A program made the position numbers and the translations under genes. DNA of 64,000 nucleotides from Hyphomonadaceae bacterium (lineage in GTDB: Bacteria > Pseudomonadota > Alphaproteobacteria > Caulobacterales > Hyphomonadaceae), in assembly GCA_028285145.1 (NCBI GenBank), contig JANQQC010000064.1, positions 1 to 64,000 on the forward strand. The letters run 5' to 3'. This document shows, one piece after another, positions 37,536-46,700 of the stretch. The notes under the pieces were generated by a model. The model ran no database searches and was not told the origin of the DNA. It saw only the letters and a program-made list of their open reading frames with translations. Every line of letters starts with the position of its first letter. The stretch's first letter is position 1.

Positions 37536-38957
37536 ATGCGTTGCGCCCTGATCACTGCCGTCTTTTCGTCCTTGTGCCTCGGCGCAGCCGCGCAAGGCGC
37601 ACCCGAAGCAGAACCTCTTCCAGGGCGGATCACGCAGACAGTGGACATGCTCATCGAGCAGGGCCTCGCAGATGATATCGGCCTGCAATTCGTTGAGGAC
37701 CTGACGACAGAAGTTGGCCCGAGACTCGCAGGATCACAGGCCGAGCGCCGGGCAAGGGAATGGGCCGTGGCCGAGCTTCGCTCTCTCGGCTTCCGGAATG
37801 TGCGGATCGAGGACTTCGACATTCCATTCTGGTCCCGTGTGACAGATACAGCTCACGTTATCTCCCCCGGTCAGCAGGAACTCGTCATAACGGCACTCGG
37901 CGGCTCCGCTGATACAGGGGAAGGGCCGATCGAAGCGGACATAATCCGCTTTGAAAGCATGGATGAGCTGCGCGCCGGCTTTGAAAGCGATATTCGCGGC
38001 AAGATCGTCTTTGTCGATGAAATCACGATCAAGACACAGGACGGGTCCGGATATGGCCTCGGCGTTCGTAAGCGCCGCGAGTGCGCCCCCGTCGCGGCCG
38101 AGAAGGGCGCGGTTGGCTGCCTGATCCGGTCGGTCGGAACCCAGCCCCGGCGCTTTCCGCATACGGGCATGACAGCGCGTCCCGACGGTGAGGCTACAGG
38201 CCCGCTGCCAGCGGCCGCGCTGTCGCCGCCAGATGCCGATCAGCTGACGCGCCTGCTGGAGCGTGGTGCGGTAGCGGTCCGGTTAAACATCCAGACAGAA
38301 ACCCTGACGGGCGTTCCCTCGGGCAATGTCATCGGCGAAGTGCCCGGGGAGCAGGCAGATGAAATCGTTCTCATAAGTTGCCATCTGGACAGTTGGGACC
38401 TTGGAACCGGGGCGCTGGATGATGCGGCTGGCTGCGGAATTGTGGTCGGCGCGGCCAAACTGATCGATGCGTTGCCAGGGCAACCCAAGCGGACCATTCG
38501 CGTCGTACTTTACGGCGCTGAGGAGGTCGGGCTTCTTGGTGGCGATGCCTATGCGCGCCAGCATTCCGAAGACCTCGAAAACCATGTTCTCGCTTCCGAA
38601 AGCGATTTTGGGGCTGGCCGGATCTGGCGCTTCCAGACCCGGTTTGGTGACGGCGCGCTCGGATACGCAGCGGCCATCCAGAAAATCCTTGCCCCGCTTG
38701 GCGTGACGGCCGGCGACAACAACGCCTTCGGTGGGCCTGACATCTTGGTCCTTGCGCGATCTGGCGTTCCCGTGGTCACGCCCGGTCAGGATGGACGTGA
38801 CTATTTCGATTATCACCACACGCCCGATGATACGTTCGACAAGATCAAGCCGGATCAGTTCCGCCAGAATGTCGCTGTCTACGCCGCCTTTACTTACATC
38901 GCCGCTGAGAGCGGGTGGGACTTCCGCAAGGTTGCGGAGCCTGAAGAGGCCGAGTAG
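37536..38957 (+). CDS. Secreted M28-family metallopeptidase
   Basis: A 473-residue protein with a signal peptide (through about residue 20), an inserted PA-like domain around 130-250 and a zinc aminopeptidase domain. Metal ligands visible are H283 and D285 in CHLDSWDLG, D295/D296 in ALDDAAG, E329/E330 in GAEEVG, and YHHTPDD near the end. It likely releases amino acids from periplasmic or extracellular peptides. Its start codon abuts a 12-bp inverted repeat. Confidence 0.88.
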   Translation: MRCALITAVFSSLCLGAAAQGAPEAEPLPGRITQTVDMLIEQGLADDIGLQFVEDLTTEVGPRLAGSQAERRAREWAVAELRSLGFRNVRIEDFDIPFWSRVTDTAHVISPGQQELVITALGGSADTGEGPIEADIIRFESMDELRAGFESDIRGKIVFVDEITIKTQDGSGYGLGVRKRRECAPVAAEKGAVGCLIRSVGTQPRRFPHTGMTARPDGEATGPLPAAALSPPDADQLTRLLERGAVAVRLNIQTETLTGVPSGNVIGEVPGEQADEIVLISCHLDSWDLGTGALDDAAGCGIVVGAAKLIDALPGQPKRTIRVVLYGAEEVGLLGGDAYARQHSEDLENHVLASESDFGAGRIWRFQTRFGDGALGYAAAIQKILAPLGVTAGDNNAFGGPDILVLARSGVPVVTPGQDGRDYFDYHHTPDDTFDKIKPDQFRQNVAVYAAFTYIAAESGWDFRKVAEPEEAE

Positions 38958-38969
38958 GGCGCGCCTGGC

Positions 38970-39485
38970 ATGATCCAGCCAGCCGCGATCTATGCCGAAC
39001 TCACAGATGTCTGCCGTTTCGCGGCTGATCAGGCTGAAGTGTTCAAAGAGGACAGGTCGGCCCGGCGATGGCTCGCCATCTCCCTTGTTATCGCGCTGCA
39101 GGGCGCGTGCGCCTTCGCGCTTTCGGCAAACGGGCTCGACGAGGACGTTTTCGAGACCGGAGATGATAGAAGACTTGCGGCACCGGGTTTTCTGCTGCGC
39201 CGAGTATCTTCGGAAAACTACCTGTCAGACTCAGTCCGCCTGCCGCTGACCTCAGTGGGACTTAAGGATCTTGAGGCGCTTATTGCCGAGCGAAATGCTG
39301 CCATTCACCTTGCAGGGCACGAACAAGCCCCGCCAAGGGCGTTCAGGGCTGCCGTTGGGGCGCTCGACCATCTCCTCGTCTCAAGACCCGCTTTCGACCT
39401 GTCACTGTTTGGGTCCCGGCCCGCGCAGGTCGCCGCGTCACTGTCACGGCTCGGCCCCGCGCTGGAATACTTACCGACAGATTAA
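38970..39485 (+). CDS. Unknown helical protein with a HEPN-like RNxxxH motif
   Basis: A 171-residue, apparently all-helical protein. Residues 28-55 form a hydrophobic helix, then R108-N-A-A-I-H113 fits the HEPN R-N-x-x-x-H motif, with a further helix beyond. HEPN proteins include RNases of toxin systems, but many are inactive. It lies 12 bp after the M28 gene and just before the EnvC-like gene, with no antitoxin or nucleotidyltransferase beside it. Function unassigned. Confidence 0.6.
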   Translation: MIQPAAIYAELTDVCRFAADQAEVFKEDRSARRWLAISLVIALQGACAFALSANGLDEDVFETGDDRRLAAPGFLLRRVSSENYLSDSVRLPLTSVGLKDLEALIAERNAAIHLAGHEQAPPRAFRAAVGALDHLLVSRPAFDLSLFGSRPAQVAASLSRLGPALEYLPTD

Positions 39486-39520
39486 TCTCTCGGTCAGACT
39501 ATGTGTGGCATGCGATTCGG

Positions 39521-40738
39521 ATGGATTTCACGCGTGCCTTTCTTGGAGCTGTCGCGCTGCTGGCTGTTGCCGCGGCTCCCGACACGTTCACGCGTGACGA
39601 ACTGCGTGAGCTGGAAGCGGAAAAGGCTGAGGCTGAGACACGGCTGAAAGCGCTGGAATCGGCCGGTGAGCTGACCGGAGTGGATCTTGAGCGGATTGAT
39701 GCGCAGATGATTTCCGCCGCCATGGAAAGCCGGCGGCGCGAGGAAATGGCGACCGCCTCGGAACGCAAACTGATCGATCTGCGCGCTCGCCAGAATTCGG
39801 CGCAGGCTGAACTCCTGCAGGACCGCGAAAGTCTGGAGGAACTGCTCGCGGCGCTGGCGTCGGCCAATCGCCGCCGCCCGCCCGCCCTGATTGTCTCGCC
39901 GGACAAGGCGAACACCGCAGTCCGCGCTGCGATTGTCATGGGCGATGCCGCCCCGCGCCTGTCGGACCGGGCAGGGGAACTCGCCGAAGAGATCGAGACC
40001 CTGAACACGCTCGAGCGAGATATTCGCCGCGAGCGGGCGCGTCTGGAGGCCGCCGAAGCGACGCTTGCGGCCAATGAGCTTGAGATCAAACGCCTCGCTG
40101 CGGCCAAACGGGCGCAGTACGAAGATCTGAGCGCAGAAGCGGCCGTCCTGAAGCAAACTGTGACTTCGCTTGGCGAACGCGCCGAGACGCTGCGCGATCT
40201 TTTGACCACATTGGAGGCGGCAGCGCCTGCAACGCCCGGGTCCAAGCCGTCGCTGCGTCCGCGCTATGCTTCGCTGTCGCCGCGTGGTGGGACCATGACG
40301 GATATCTCCCCCAGATCGGCCCCGGCCCCCAATCTGAAGCCGTTAGGTGCCCGAGCGCTGGGGGGGCTTGGCAGTCCTGCCGCCGGCCTTATCGCCCGCA
40401 GCTTCGGCGATCGCACTCCCGCAGGCGATGCGGCGGAAGGGCTGACGGTGGTGACGCGTCAGCGGGCGCAGGTGACAGCGCCAGTGGACGGCCGGATCGA
40501 ATATGCGGGTACGTTTCGAAGCTATGGCCAGATGTTGATCTTGAGTACATCGGACGGTTACCATGTTATACTAAGTGGATTGGGCGCACTTTATGGGTCT
40601 GTCGGGCAGACGGTCGCTACAGGCGAACCCGTTGGACAGATGCCAGACCGTGCAAGCCCGCCGCCTGAGCTCTATATGGAGTTAAGGCGCGACGGTCGGC
40701 CGATGAATCCGGCCGAATGGATGAAACGCGGACGATAA
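39521..40738 (+). CDS. EnvC-like murein hydrolase activator (degenerate M23)
   Basis: A 405-residue protein with a signal peptide, long coiled coils (about 25-130 and 150-235), a linker, and a C-terminal LytM/M23 domain (about 295-400). The domain keeps the fold motif (VTAPVDGRIEYAG, ELYMELRRDGRP) but lacks the zinc-binding HxH, as in EnvC, so it should activate an amidase rather than cut murein. An in-frame GTG at 39503 is an alternative start. Followed by ctpA. Confidence 0.82.
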   Translation: MDFTRAFLGAVALLAVAAAPDTFTRDELRELEAEKAEAETRLKALESAGELTGVDLERIDAQMISAAMESRRREEMATASERKLIDLRARQNSAQAELLQDRESLEELLAALASANRRRPPALIVSPDKANTAVRAAIVMGDAAPRLSDRAGELAEEIETLNTLERDIRRERARLEAAEATLAANELEIKRLAAAKRAQYEDLSAEAAVLKQTVTSLGERAETLRDLLTTLEAAAPATPGSKPSLRPRYASLSPRGGTMTDISPRSAPAPNLKPLGARALGGLGSPAAGLIARSFGDRTPAGDAAEGLTVVTRQRAQVTAPVDGRIEYAGTFRSYGQMLILSTSDGYHVILSGLGALYGSVGQTVATGEPVGQMPDRASPPPELYMELRRDGRPMNPAEWMKRGR

Positions 40739-40765
40739 CCGTCTGCGGTGGATGGAGTTAGGTAA

Positions 40766-42088
40766 ATGCGGTCATTGCTCACGGGCGCTGCGATCGGGGT
40801 TGTTCTCGGAGGCATGGCCGTTGGCATGTCGGCGCTTGCCTGGCCCGAGGGCCGCGCCAGTGATCCGCGTACCGAGACCTACCGGCAACTTGATCTGTTC
40901 GCAGAAATTCTTGCGCGGGCGCAATCTGACTACGTCGTGGAAATTGACGAGGCAGACGCCATGGAGGCTGCCATTAACGGCATGCTGACATCGCTCGACC
41001 CGCATTCGGGTTATCTCGCCCCGGAAGACTTTCGATCCATGCAAGTGCAGACCTCTGGCCAATATGGCGGTCTCGGCATTGAAGTCACTATGGAGGATGG
41101 TTTTGTCAAAGTCGTCACGCCTATGGATGACACGCCGGCCAGCCGTGCTGGAATTCAGAGCGGGGACCTGCTGACCGCGATAAATGGCGAGCCCATTATC
41201 GGTCAGACTCTCAATGATGCGGTGAAGGAAATGCGCGGTGAGGCCGGCAGCGACATCACCATCACTGTGTTCCGCGACGGGCAGGACCCGTTCGATGTGA
41301 CGCTCACCCGCGAAGTCATTGAGCCGAAGTCCGTGAACTATCGTGTTGAGGATGGCGACATCGCCTATCTACGGATCGCCACTTTCAATGAGCGCACCAC
41401 GTCCACGCTTGATGATGCAATCGGCGAAATCACCCGCGAGCTTGGCGGACGCCCAAGCGGTGTCGTGATTGACCTGCGCAACAATGGCGGCGGCTTGCTC
41501 GATCAGGCCGTATCCGTAAGCGACATGTTCCTGTCGGGTGGGGAAGTGGTTTCCACGATCGGGCGTCGCCCGAACGACATGGAGCGCTACAACGCTCGCT
41601 CGGGCGAGGTGTTCAAGAACGTTCCGATGGTCGTCCTGATCAATAACGGGTCTGCCTCAGCATCCGAAATTGTGGCCGGAGCGCTTCAGGATAGAGGGCG
41701 AGCCACCATTCTCGGTGTGACCAGCTTCGGCAAGGGTTCGGTCCAGACCGTCATCCCGCTTGGCGCGGAACGCGGGGCCATCCGTCTAACAACCGCGCGC
41801 TACTATACGCCGGCTGGACGGTCTATTCAGGCGACCGGAATCGAGCCTGATCTTGAGGTTGCAAACACGCGCCTCAGCGAGGAAGACCTTGAGAAAGTGC
41901 GCGTCTACTCCGAGGCTGATCTTTACAATTCACTCGGCAATGAGGACGGCGAGACACGTCGGGGGCCGCATCTGCCGGATGACCAGCCGCCAGAAGGCTA
42001 CAATGGCTCGGACTACCAGCTGGAACGGGCCATTGATTACCTGCGAAACCGTATCACCACAGCGAGTGTTACACCTAACGCCGGTTAA
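40766..42088 (+). CDS. ctpA: S41-family C-terminal processing peptidase
   Basis: A 440-residue protein with an N-terminal signal or anchor segment, a PDZ domain (about 95-170) and an S41 protease domain with NNGSASASEIVAGAL (around 293-307) and the lysine in FGKGSVQT. It trims or degrades periplasmic proteins. GGAG precedes the start. It stands between the EnvC-like gene and a divergent polysaccharide deacetylase, the standard alphaproteobacterial order. Confidence 0.93.
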   Translation: MRSLLTGAAIGVVLGGMAVGMSALAWPEGRASDPRTETYRQLDLFAEILARAQSDYVVEIDEADAMEAAINGMLTSLDPHSGYLAPEDFRSMQVQTSGQYGGLGIEVTMEDGFVKVVTPMDDTPASRAGIQSGDLLTAINGEPIIGQTLNDAVKEMRGEAGSDITITVFRDGQDPFDVTLTREVIEPKSVNYRVEDGDIAYLRIATFNERTTSTLDDAIGEITRELGGRPSGVVIDLRNNGGGLLDQAVSVSDMFLSGGEVVSTIGRRPNDMERYNARSGEVFKNVPMVVLINNGSASASEIVAGALQDRGRATILGVTSFGKGSVQTVIPLGAERGAIRLTTARYYTPAGRSIQATGIEPDLEVANTRLSEEDLEKVRVYSEADLYNSLGNEDGETRRGPHLPDDQPPEGYNGSDYQLERAIDYLRNRITTASVTPNAG

Positions 42089-42165
42089 CTTTTGTTTGCC
42101 GATTCTTAACGCTTTCAAGGCACATCCTGATCTGTTGGCTTAACTTTCAGGACGTTGGTGAATCC

Positions 42166-43434
42166 ATGGCAAAACGGGCCGCAAGCGACCCCTCGCCAAT
42201 CCGCAGCGCTTTTCTGCATTCTGGTCTCAGCCTGCTGCTCTTTGGCGGGCTTGCCGGAGTCTTTGGATTCACGGTGAATACTTTTGGCGATGAAAGCCGG
42301 GCAGGCCCCAGCGAAATCATCGCTCTGTTTGACGATACCCCTGTTGGCGACGCACCGGTGCTGAAGGCCCGGTTGAACATCGAGCAGCCGGAATCGCCGA
42401 TCCGTCTCGCTGCGATGCTTGAGCCCGTTGAAGGTCCGTCCCTCAATGTCGACTACCCCACCAACTCGGCCCCGGTCGTCGCACCGCGCGAGCAGGGGGA
42501 TGCCGGTGAACCCAGTGGTGTTCGCATCAATGGCCGCACGGTTTTACCGGGTCAGTCCCTGAGTGAAGTGACGAAAGTCGTCTCACTGCCAAGAGCTCCA
42601 GTCGCCGGCCTGTCGGAAGTGCGTCGTGGTATCCGTCTTCCCGTCGTGGCTGATGATGGCCGCCAGCCTGCGTCCGTCTATGCCCGGCCATTTTCAAATC
42701 CTGACGGACGTCCCGTTGTCTCACTGATTGTCGGGGGCCTCGGCATCAACCGTACGCACACACGCTCTGCGATCGATGAGCTTCCGCCCGAGGTCACGCT
42801 GTCTTTTGTCCCTTATGCGCGGGGATTGCAGCGCTGGGTGAACGAGGCACGCGAAGCTGGGCACGAAGTGCTGATCGAAATGCCGATGCAACCCTATGAT
42901 TATGGCCGCATTCGCCCGCACCCACACACATTATCTGTCTCAGCCACTGCCGACGAGAATGTGCGCCGAATGGAGTGGGTCCTGTCCCGCGCAACAGGCG
43001 CATTTGGCGTGGTCAATTACCAGGGCGACAAGTTTGCCCGCGATTCCAGTGCCGCCCAGCCCGTCATGGACGCGCTTGCAGATCGAGGCGTGGCGATGAT
43101 CGAGGATGGCAGCCTGTCGCGCTCCATCCTACGCGACGCTGCCGCAAAGTCCGGTGTGACCTTCGCCGCCGCCAATCACACAATTGATGCCGATACGGAC
43201 GCCAGTGCCATCAACGGCCGTCTGCTCGAGCTTGAACTGGCCGCGAAGGAGGATGGTCGGGCGATGGGCACCGGTTTTGCCTATCCCGTGACGATCGATA
43301 CGGTCCGTCATTGGGCGGAGCGTCTTGAGACCAAGGGCATAGTGCTCGCGCCGGCTTCTGCCTTGGCTCGTGTCAGTAAGCCTCCCCAGCAGGTAACCTC
43401 GCTTGCCTTCGCCGGAGCTGACCCTGCGCCCTAG
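42166..43434 (+). CDS. Divergent polysaccharide deacetylase family protein (YibQ-like)
   Basis: A 422-residue protein with one N-terminal membrane helix (about 15-37), a low-complexity periplasmic linker, and a C-terminal deacetylase-like fold starting PVVSLIVGGLGIN and including VLIEMPMQPYDYG. The family lacks a clear set of NodB metal ligands; its role is unknown, but it tracks with envC and ctpA and probably serves cell-wall or division functions. Confidence 0.85.
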   Translation: MAKRAASDPSPIRSAFLHSGLSLLLFGGLAGVFGFTVNTFGDESRAGPSEIIALFDDTPVGDAPVLKARLNIEQPESPIRLAAMLEPVEGPSLNVDYPTNSAPVVAPREQGDAGEPSGVRINGRTVLPGQSLSEVTKVVSLPRAPVAGLSEVRRGIRLPVVADDGRQPASVYARPFSNPDGRPVVSLIVGGLGINRTHTRSAIDELPPEVTLSFVPYARGLQRWVNEAREAGHEVLIEMPMQPYDYGRIRPHPHTLSVSATADENVRRMEWVLSRATGAFGVVNYQGDKFARDSSAAQPVMDALADRGVAMIEDGSLSRSILRDAAAKSGVTFAAANHTIDADTDASAINGRLLELELAAKEDGRAMGTGFAYPVTIDTVRHWAERLETKGIVLAPASALARVSKPPQQVTSLAFAGADPAP

Positions 43435-43467
43435 CCGGGCCCCTGCCAGGCCGCTACCTCTAGCGGG

Positions 43468-43962
43468 ATGAAAAAACGAGATCCCAAGCTTTACAGGCCA
43501 AATGCAGGCCTCGCGCTGTTTTCTGCAGCTGGCCACGTGTTTGTTGGTCGACGGATTAATGGCCGTGGGGCCTTTCAGTGGCAAATGCCCCAAGGTGGTA
43601 TCGATGAGGGGGAGGAGACCACTGAAGCCGCCCTGCGCGAGCTGGAAGAAGAGGTGGGCGTTCCGGCGAAGCTGGTCGATATCCTCGAAGAAACCGAGGA
43701 CTGGATCTACTATGATTTCCCGCCGGATCTGCGCCGGCGTATGCACGGGCCTTATCTGGGCCAGCGTCAGAAATGGTTTGCCTTCCGCTTCAAGGGCTCG
43801 GACTCCGATGTCCGGCTGGATCGTCACACGCCTGAGTTCGACGCCTGGCGATGGGCACCGCTCGAGGAAACGCCATCCCTGATCGTGCCGTTCAAACGAC
43901 CTGTCTATCAGGAAGTTGCCGAGCGTTTTGCAAAATGGACCGAACCGGTTCCGGTTCGATAG
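43468..43962 (+). CDS. rppH: RNA pyrophosphohydrolase
   Basis: A 164-residue Nudix hydrolase that removes pyrophosphate from 5'-triphosphate mRNA ends and so starts RNA decay. It has the Nudix box GGIDEGEETTEAALRELEEE and the family's YRPNAGLALF and QWQMPQGG. It follows the deacetylase gene by 33 bp, and the next gene is convergent and only 3 bp away. Confidence 0.93.
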   Translation: MKKRDPKLYRPNAGLALFSAAGHVFVGRRINGRGAFQWQMPQGGIDEGEETTEAALRELEEEVGVPAKLVDILEETEDWIYYDFPPDLRRRMHGPYLGQRQKWFAFRFKGSDSDVRLDRHTPEFDAWRWAPLEETPSLIVPFKRPVYQEVAERFAKWTEPVPVR

Positions 43963-43965
43963 CTT

Positions 43966-44532
43966 CTAGCGTGGGGCTCGCTTGGCAAGGATCCGCTGCA
44001 GGGTCCGGCGATGCATGTTCAGGCGCCGCGCCGTCTCCGACACATTGTGATTACACAGCTCGTAAACCCGCTGAATGTGTTCCCAGCGCACCCGGTCGGC
44101 TGACATCGGGTTGTCCGGCGGGGCTGGTTTTTCATCGGGGCGCGCAACCAACGCCTTGACGATGTCTTCTACGTCTGCCGGCTTTGCGATGTAGTCGACC
44201 GCACCGGCCTTCACGGCGGCGACGGCGGTCGCAATGGCCCCGTAACCGGTCAGGATCACCGCGCGGGCATCCTCCCGGTGCTGTTGAAGCGCTTCAACGA
44301 CTTCAAGCCCGGAGCCGTCTTCAAGGCGAAGATCCAGAACGGCAAAAGCGGGCGGGTTCAGGCGCGCAATATCCTTTGCTTCGCTGACCGTGGAGACGGC
44401 CGAAACAATAAAGCCGCGCTGGCCGAGCGCGCGGGCAAGGCGCTGACAAAATGGACCATCATCGTCGAGGACGAGGCAGGTCCGGTCTTCCACCCCTTTG
44501 AGGGCTTCGTGAAGTTCAACAGGTCGTTCCAT
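43966..44532 (-). CDS. regA: Redox response regulator RegA/PrrA/ActR
   Basis: A 188-residue response regulator with the acidic pocket LDDD, phospho-acceptor D67 in FAVLDLRLEDGSG, the LTGYG and K of the receiver, and a C-terminal Fis-type HTH (NVSETARRLNMHRRTLQRIL). RegA controls respiration, nitrogen, carbon or photosynthesis genes in alphaproteobacteria. It lies 19 bp after the regB stop on the same strand. Confidence 0.92.
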   Translation of the reverse strand: MERPVELHEALKGVEDRTCLVLDDDGPFCQRLARALGQRGFIVSAVSTVSEAKDIARLNPPAFAVLDLRLEDGSGLEVVEALQQHREDARAVILTGYGAIATAVAAVKAGAVDYIAKPADVEDIVKALVARPDEKPAPPDNPMSADRVRWEHIQRVYELCNHNVSETARRLNMHRRTLQRILAKRAPR

Positions 44533-44551
44533 GTCCGCCTCCTGACGGCTC

Positions 44552-45949
44552 TTATGTATCGGATATGTGTAGGTTTACAGCATTTTCCAGCTCAGATGCT
44601 TCCAGGGCGCTTCTTGGCCAAAGAGCCTGCACCACAGCGCCCCGTTTCGGGGGTGTCCGGTTTCGCGTGGCAATGCGGCCGCCTGTTCGTTCAATCAGCG
44701 TTTTCGCGATGAAAAAGCCAAGTCCCATATCACCGCCGCCGGCCTGTGCCTCACCGCGTTCTGAAACATAAGGCTCGCCGAGTTTCGGCTGAACCTCAGG
44801 AGAGAAGCCGGGCCCATCGTCGGAGATGGTCACAATGATCTGCGTGTCGGTCCAGATCGCGCTCGCCCGCACCCGGGTTTCGGCAAAGCTGACGGCATTC
44901 TCGATGAAGGCTCCAAGCGCATGCAGGATCTCAGGACTGCGACGAAGGATCGGAGCCTTCGCCTCGCCGCCTTCGCCGGGCTCGCACGTCACGGCCAGAT
45001 CGACGCCAAGGCCCTTGAAGGGTGCGGCGGCCTCGTCAATGAGAACGGATACTGGCATCCGGGCATGTACGATATCGGTTGCTTCCCGCGCGCGACCAAG
45101 CTCTCCCAGAATGCCTCGGCAACGTTCGGCCTGCTCAACGATCAGCGTCACATCCTCAGAATAGGGACTATCGTGAGGCAGGTCGCGCGCCATCTCCTTG
45201 GCCACGAGGTGGATGGTAGCAAGGGGCGTCCCGAGCTCATGTGCGGTCATCGCCGACATGGCTCCAATCGCCGACAGGCGCTGCTCGCGCGCCATCACAA
45301 CCTGGGCCGCATCCAGCGCCCGCACCAGCCGCGCTTCATCCTCACTGACACGAAGGGCCGACAGCGAGAAGAAAGCTAGTCCGACAGCCAGGGCCGCGAA
45401 CTGCCCCCACTGGAAAACCTGCGGTAACTCAATCGGCTCCCCTGGCAGCCAGGGCAGGGGTCCAGCCAGTCCGGGCATGACGGCAGCCAGAGTCAGGGCG
45501 AGGATGGACAGCATGGCCGCATAGATCGGGCGCAGGCTGACGGCAGAAACGGTAACAGGAACGATCAGCAGCAGTAGGAAGGGGTTCGAGAGCCCGCCTG
45601 TAGCTGCCACCAGCGCGGCCAATTGCACCGTATCGAAGGCCAGCTGCAGCGCTGCTTCCCATTCGGCGGTCAGGCGCTGGCTCGGAAAGGCGAGTGAAAG
45701 GAAAACGTTCAGCCAGGCAGATGCTGCGATGATGGCGAGGCCGACGGCAAGTGGCGTATCGAAACCAAGCCCGAAATGAACCAGCAGGAGTGCAGCTGTC
45801 TGTCCGACGACGGCAATCCAGCGCAATGTGATGAAGGTGCGCAGCCGAGTTCGGCCAAGCGCCGAGCCGACGCCACCAAGCCCTTCCGGGGCAAGGGAAA
45901 AGAGCGCCTCATCAAGGCCGGCGCGGGAATCTCTGGCGACGTCTTCCAT
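44552..45949 (-). CDS. regB: Redox sensor histidine kinase RegB/PrrB/ActS
   Basis: A 465-residue kinase with about six transmembrane helices. It has the ubiquinone-related GGLSNPF at 118-124, phospho-acceptor H237 in TAHELGTPL, a cysteine exactly 40 residues later (C277, in ERCRGIL), as for the RegB redox cysteine, and a C-terminal ATPase domain with DDGPGF. ATG 45949 is my choice; an in-frame upstream GTG could add about 16 residues. Divergent from the SCO gene. Confidence 0.92.
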   Translation of the reverse strand: MEDVARDSRAGLDEALFSLAPEGLGGVGSALGRTRLRTFITLRWIAVVGQTAALLLVHFGLGFDTPLAVGLAIIAASAWLNVFLSLAFPSQRLTAEWEAALQLAFDTVQLAALVAATGGLSNPFLLLLIVPVTVSAVSLRPIYAAMLSILALTLAAVMPGLAGPLPWLPGEPIELPQVFQWGQFAALAVGLAFFSLSALRVSEDEARLVRALDAAQVVMAREQRLSAIGAMSAMTAHELGTPLATIHLVAKEMARDLPHDSPYSEDVTLIVEQAERCRGILGELGRAREATDIVHARMPVSVLIDEAAAPFKGLGVDLAVTCEPGEGGEAKAPILRRSPEILHALGAFIENAVSFAETRVRASAIWTDTQIIVTISDDGPGFSPEVQPKLGEPYVSERGEAQAGGGDMGLGFFIAKTLIERTGGRIATRNRTPPKRGAVVQALWPRSALEASELENAVNLHISDT

Positions 45950-46016
45950 GACCGATACGCTATGCGGCGCCGCGTCGCTTGCGCCAAGCCGCTTGGGCAC
46001 ATCATATTCCCTTATG

Positions 46017-46616
46017 ATGAAATATTTGACCGCTGCTGCCAGCCTTTCTCTGATCGCCGCCTGTGGGGGTGCTGACGCGCCGCAAATGTCTGGTGGAGAC
46101 CAGGCCAGCTGCTCCACGCGAGCTTATGACGAAATCGGAGGGCCGGTCAGCCTCGTTGACCATACTGGCGTTGCGGTGACGGAGGCCGATCTAAAAGGCA
46201 AGAACAGCCTTGTCTTCTTTGGTTTTACCTATTGTCCGGATGTCTGCCCGATGACACTCGTGACGATTGACCGCGCGCTGGAGCAGCTGCCTGAGTCGGT
46301 GGAAGCACCACAGACAATCCTGATTTCCGTCGATCCTGAGCGCGACACACCTGAAGCACTGGCCACCTATATCTCTACCGAGGCTTTCCCAGATGACATT
46401 ATCGGCCTGACCGGAACGCCCGAACAGGTACGAGCCGCTGCTGACGTGTTTTTCGCCGATTATGCGCGGATTGAAAGCCCTGAAAGCGTCGCAGAGTACA
46501 CAATGGACCATACCTCTTTGGTCTACCTGATGGACGAAAATTGGTCTCTGAAGACGTTTTTTACCCATGAAAACAACGCAGAGACGATGTCCGCCTGTCT
46601 GTCGGAGCTGCTCTGA
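46017..46616 (+). CDS. SCO1/SenC/PrrC copper-binding lipoprotein
   Basis: A 199-residue protein with a lipobox (IAAC, C16), a thioredoxin fold, the copper-ligand pair C73 and C77 in CPDVCP, and a conserved histidine in MDHTSL. It helps deliver copper to cytochrome oxidase CuA. An in-frame ATG one codon earlier (46014) exists. Its divergence from regB matches the regB/senC/regA locus and links it to redox control. Confidence 0.9.
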   Translation: MKYLTAAASLSLIAACGGADAPQMSGGDQASCSTRAYDEIGGPVSLVDHTGVAVTEADLKGKNSLVFFGFTYCPDVCPMTLVTIDRALEQLPESVEAPQTILISVDPERDTPEALATYISTEAFPDDIIGLTGTPEQVRAAADVFFADYARIESPESVAEYTMDHTSLVYLMDENWSLKTFFTHENNAETMSACLSELL

Positions 46617-46660
46617 CAACACCTCCGAGTGCGGCGCATTGTTTGCAAGCCTGTCATGTT

Positions 46661-46680
46661 CTGCATATGTTGCAGTGCAA
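46661..46680 (+). promoter_or_regulatory. TGCA-rich palindromic element before phaZ
   Basis: The stretch has CTGC-N7-GCAG (46661-46675) overlapping the near-palindrome TTGCA-g-TGCAA (46670-46680). TGC/GCA repeats are the kind of site bound by PhaR near PHB genes (from memory). It ends 20 bp upstream of the GTG start. Confidence 0.4.
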
Positions 46681-46700
46681 TATGAGAGGGTTTGCTTGCG

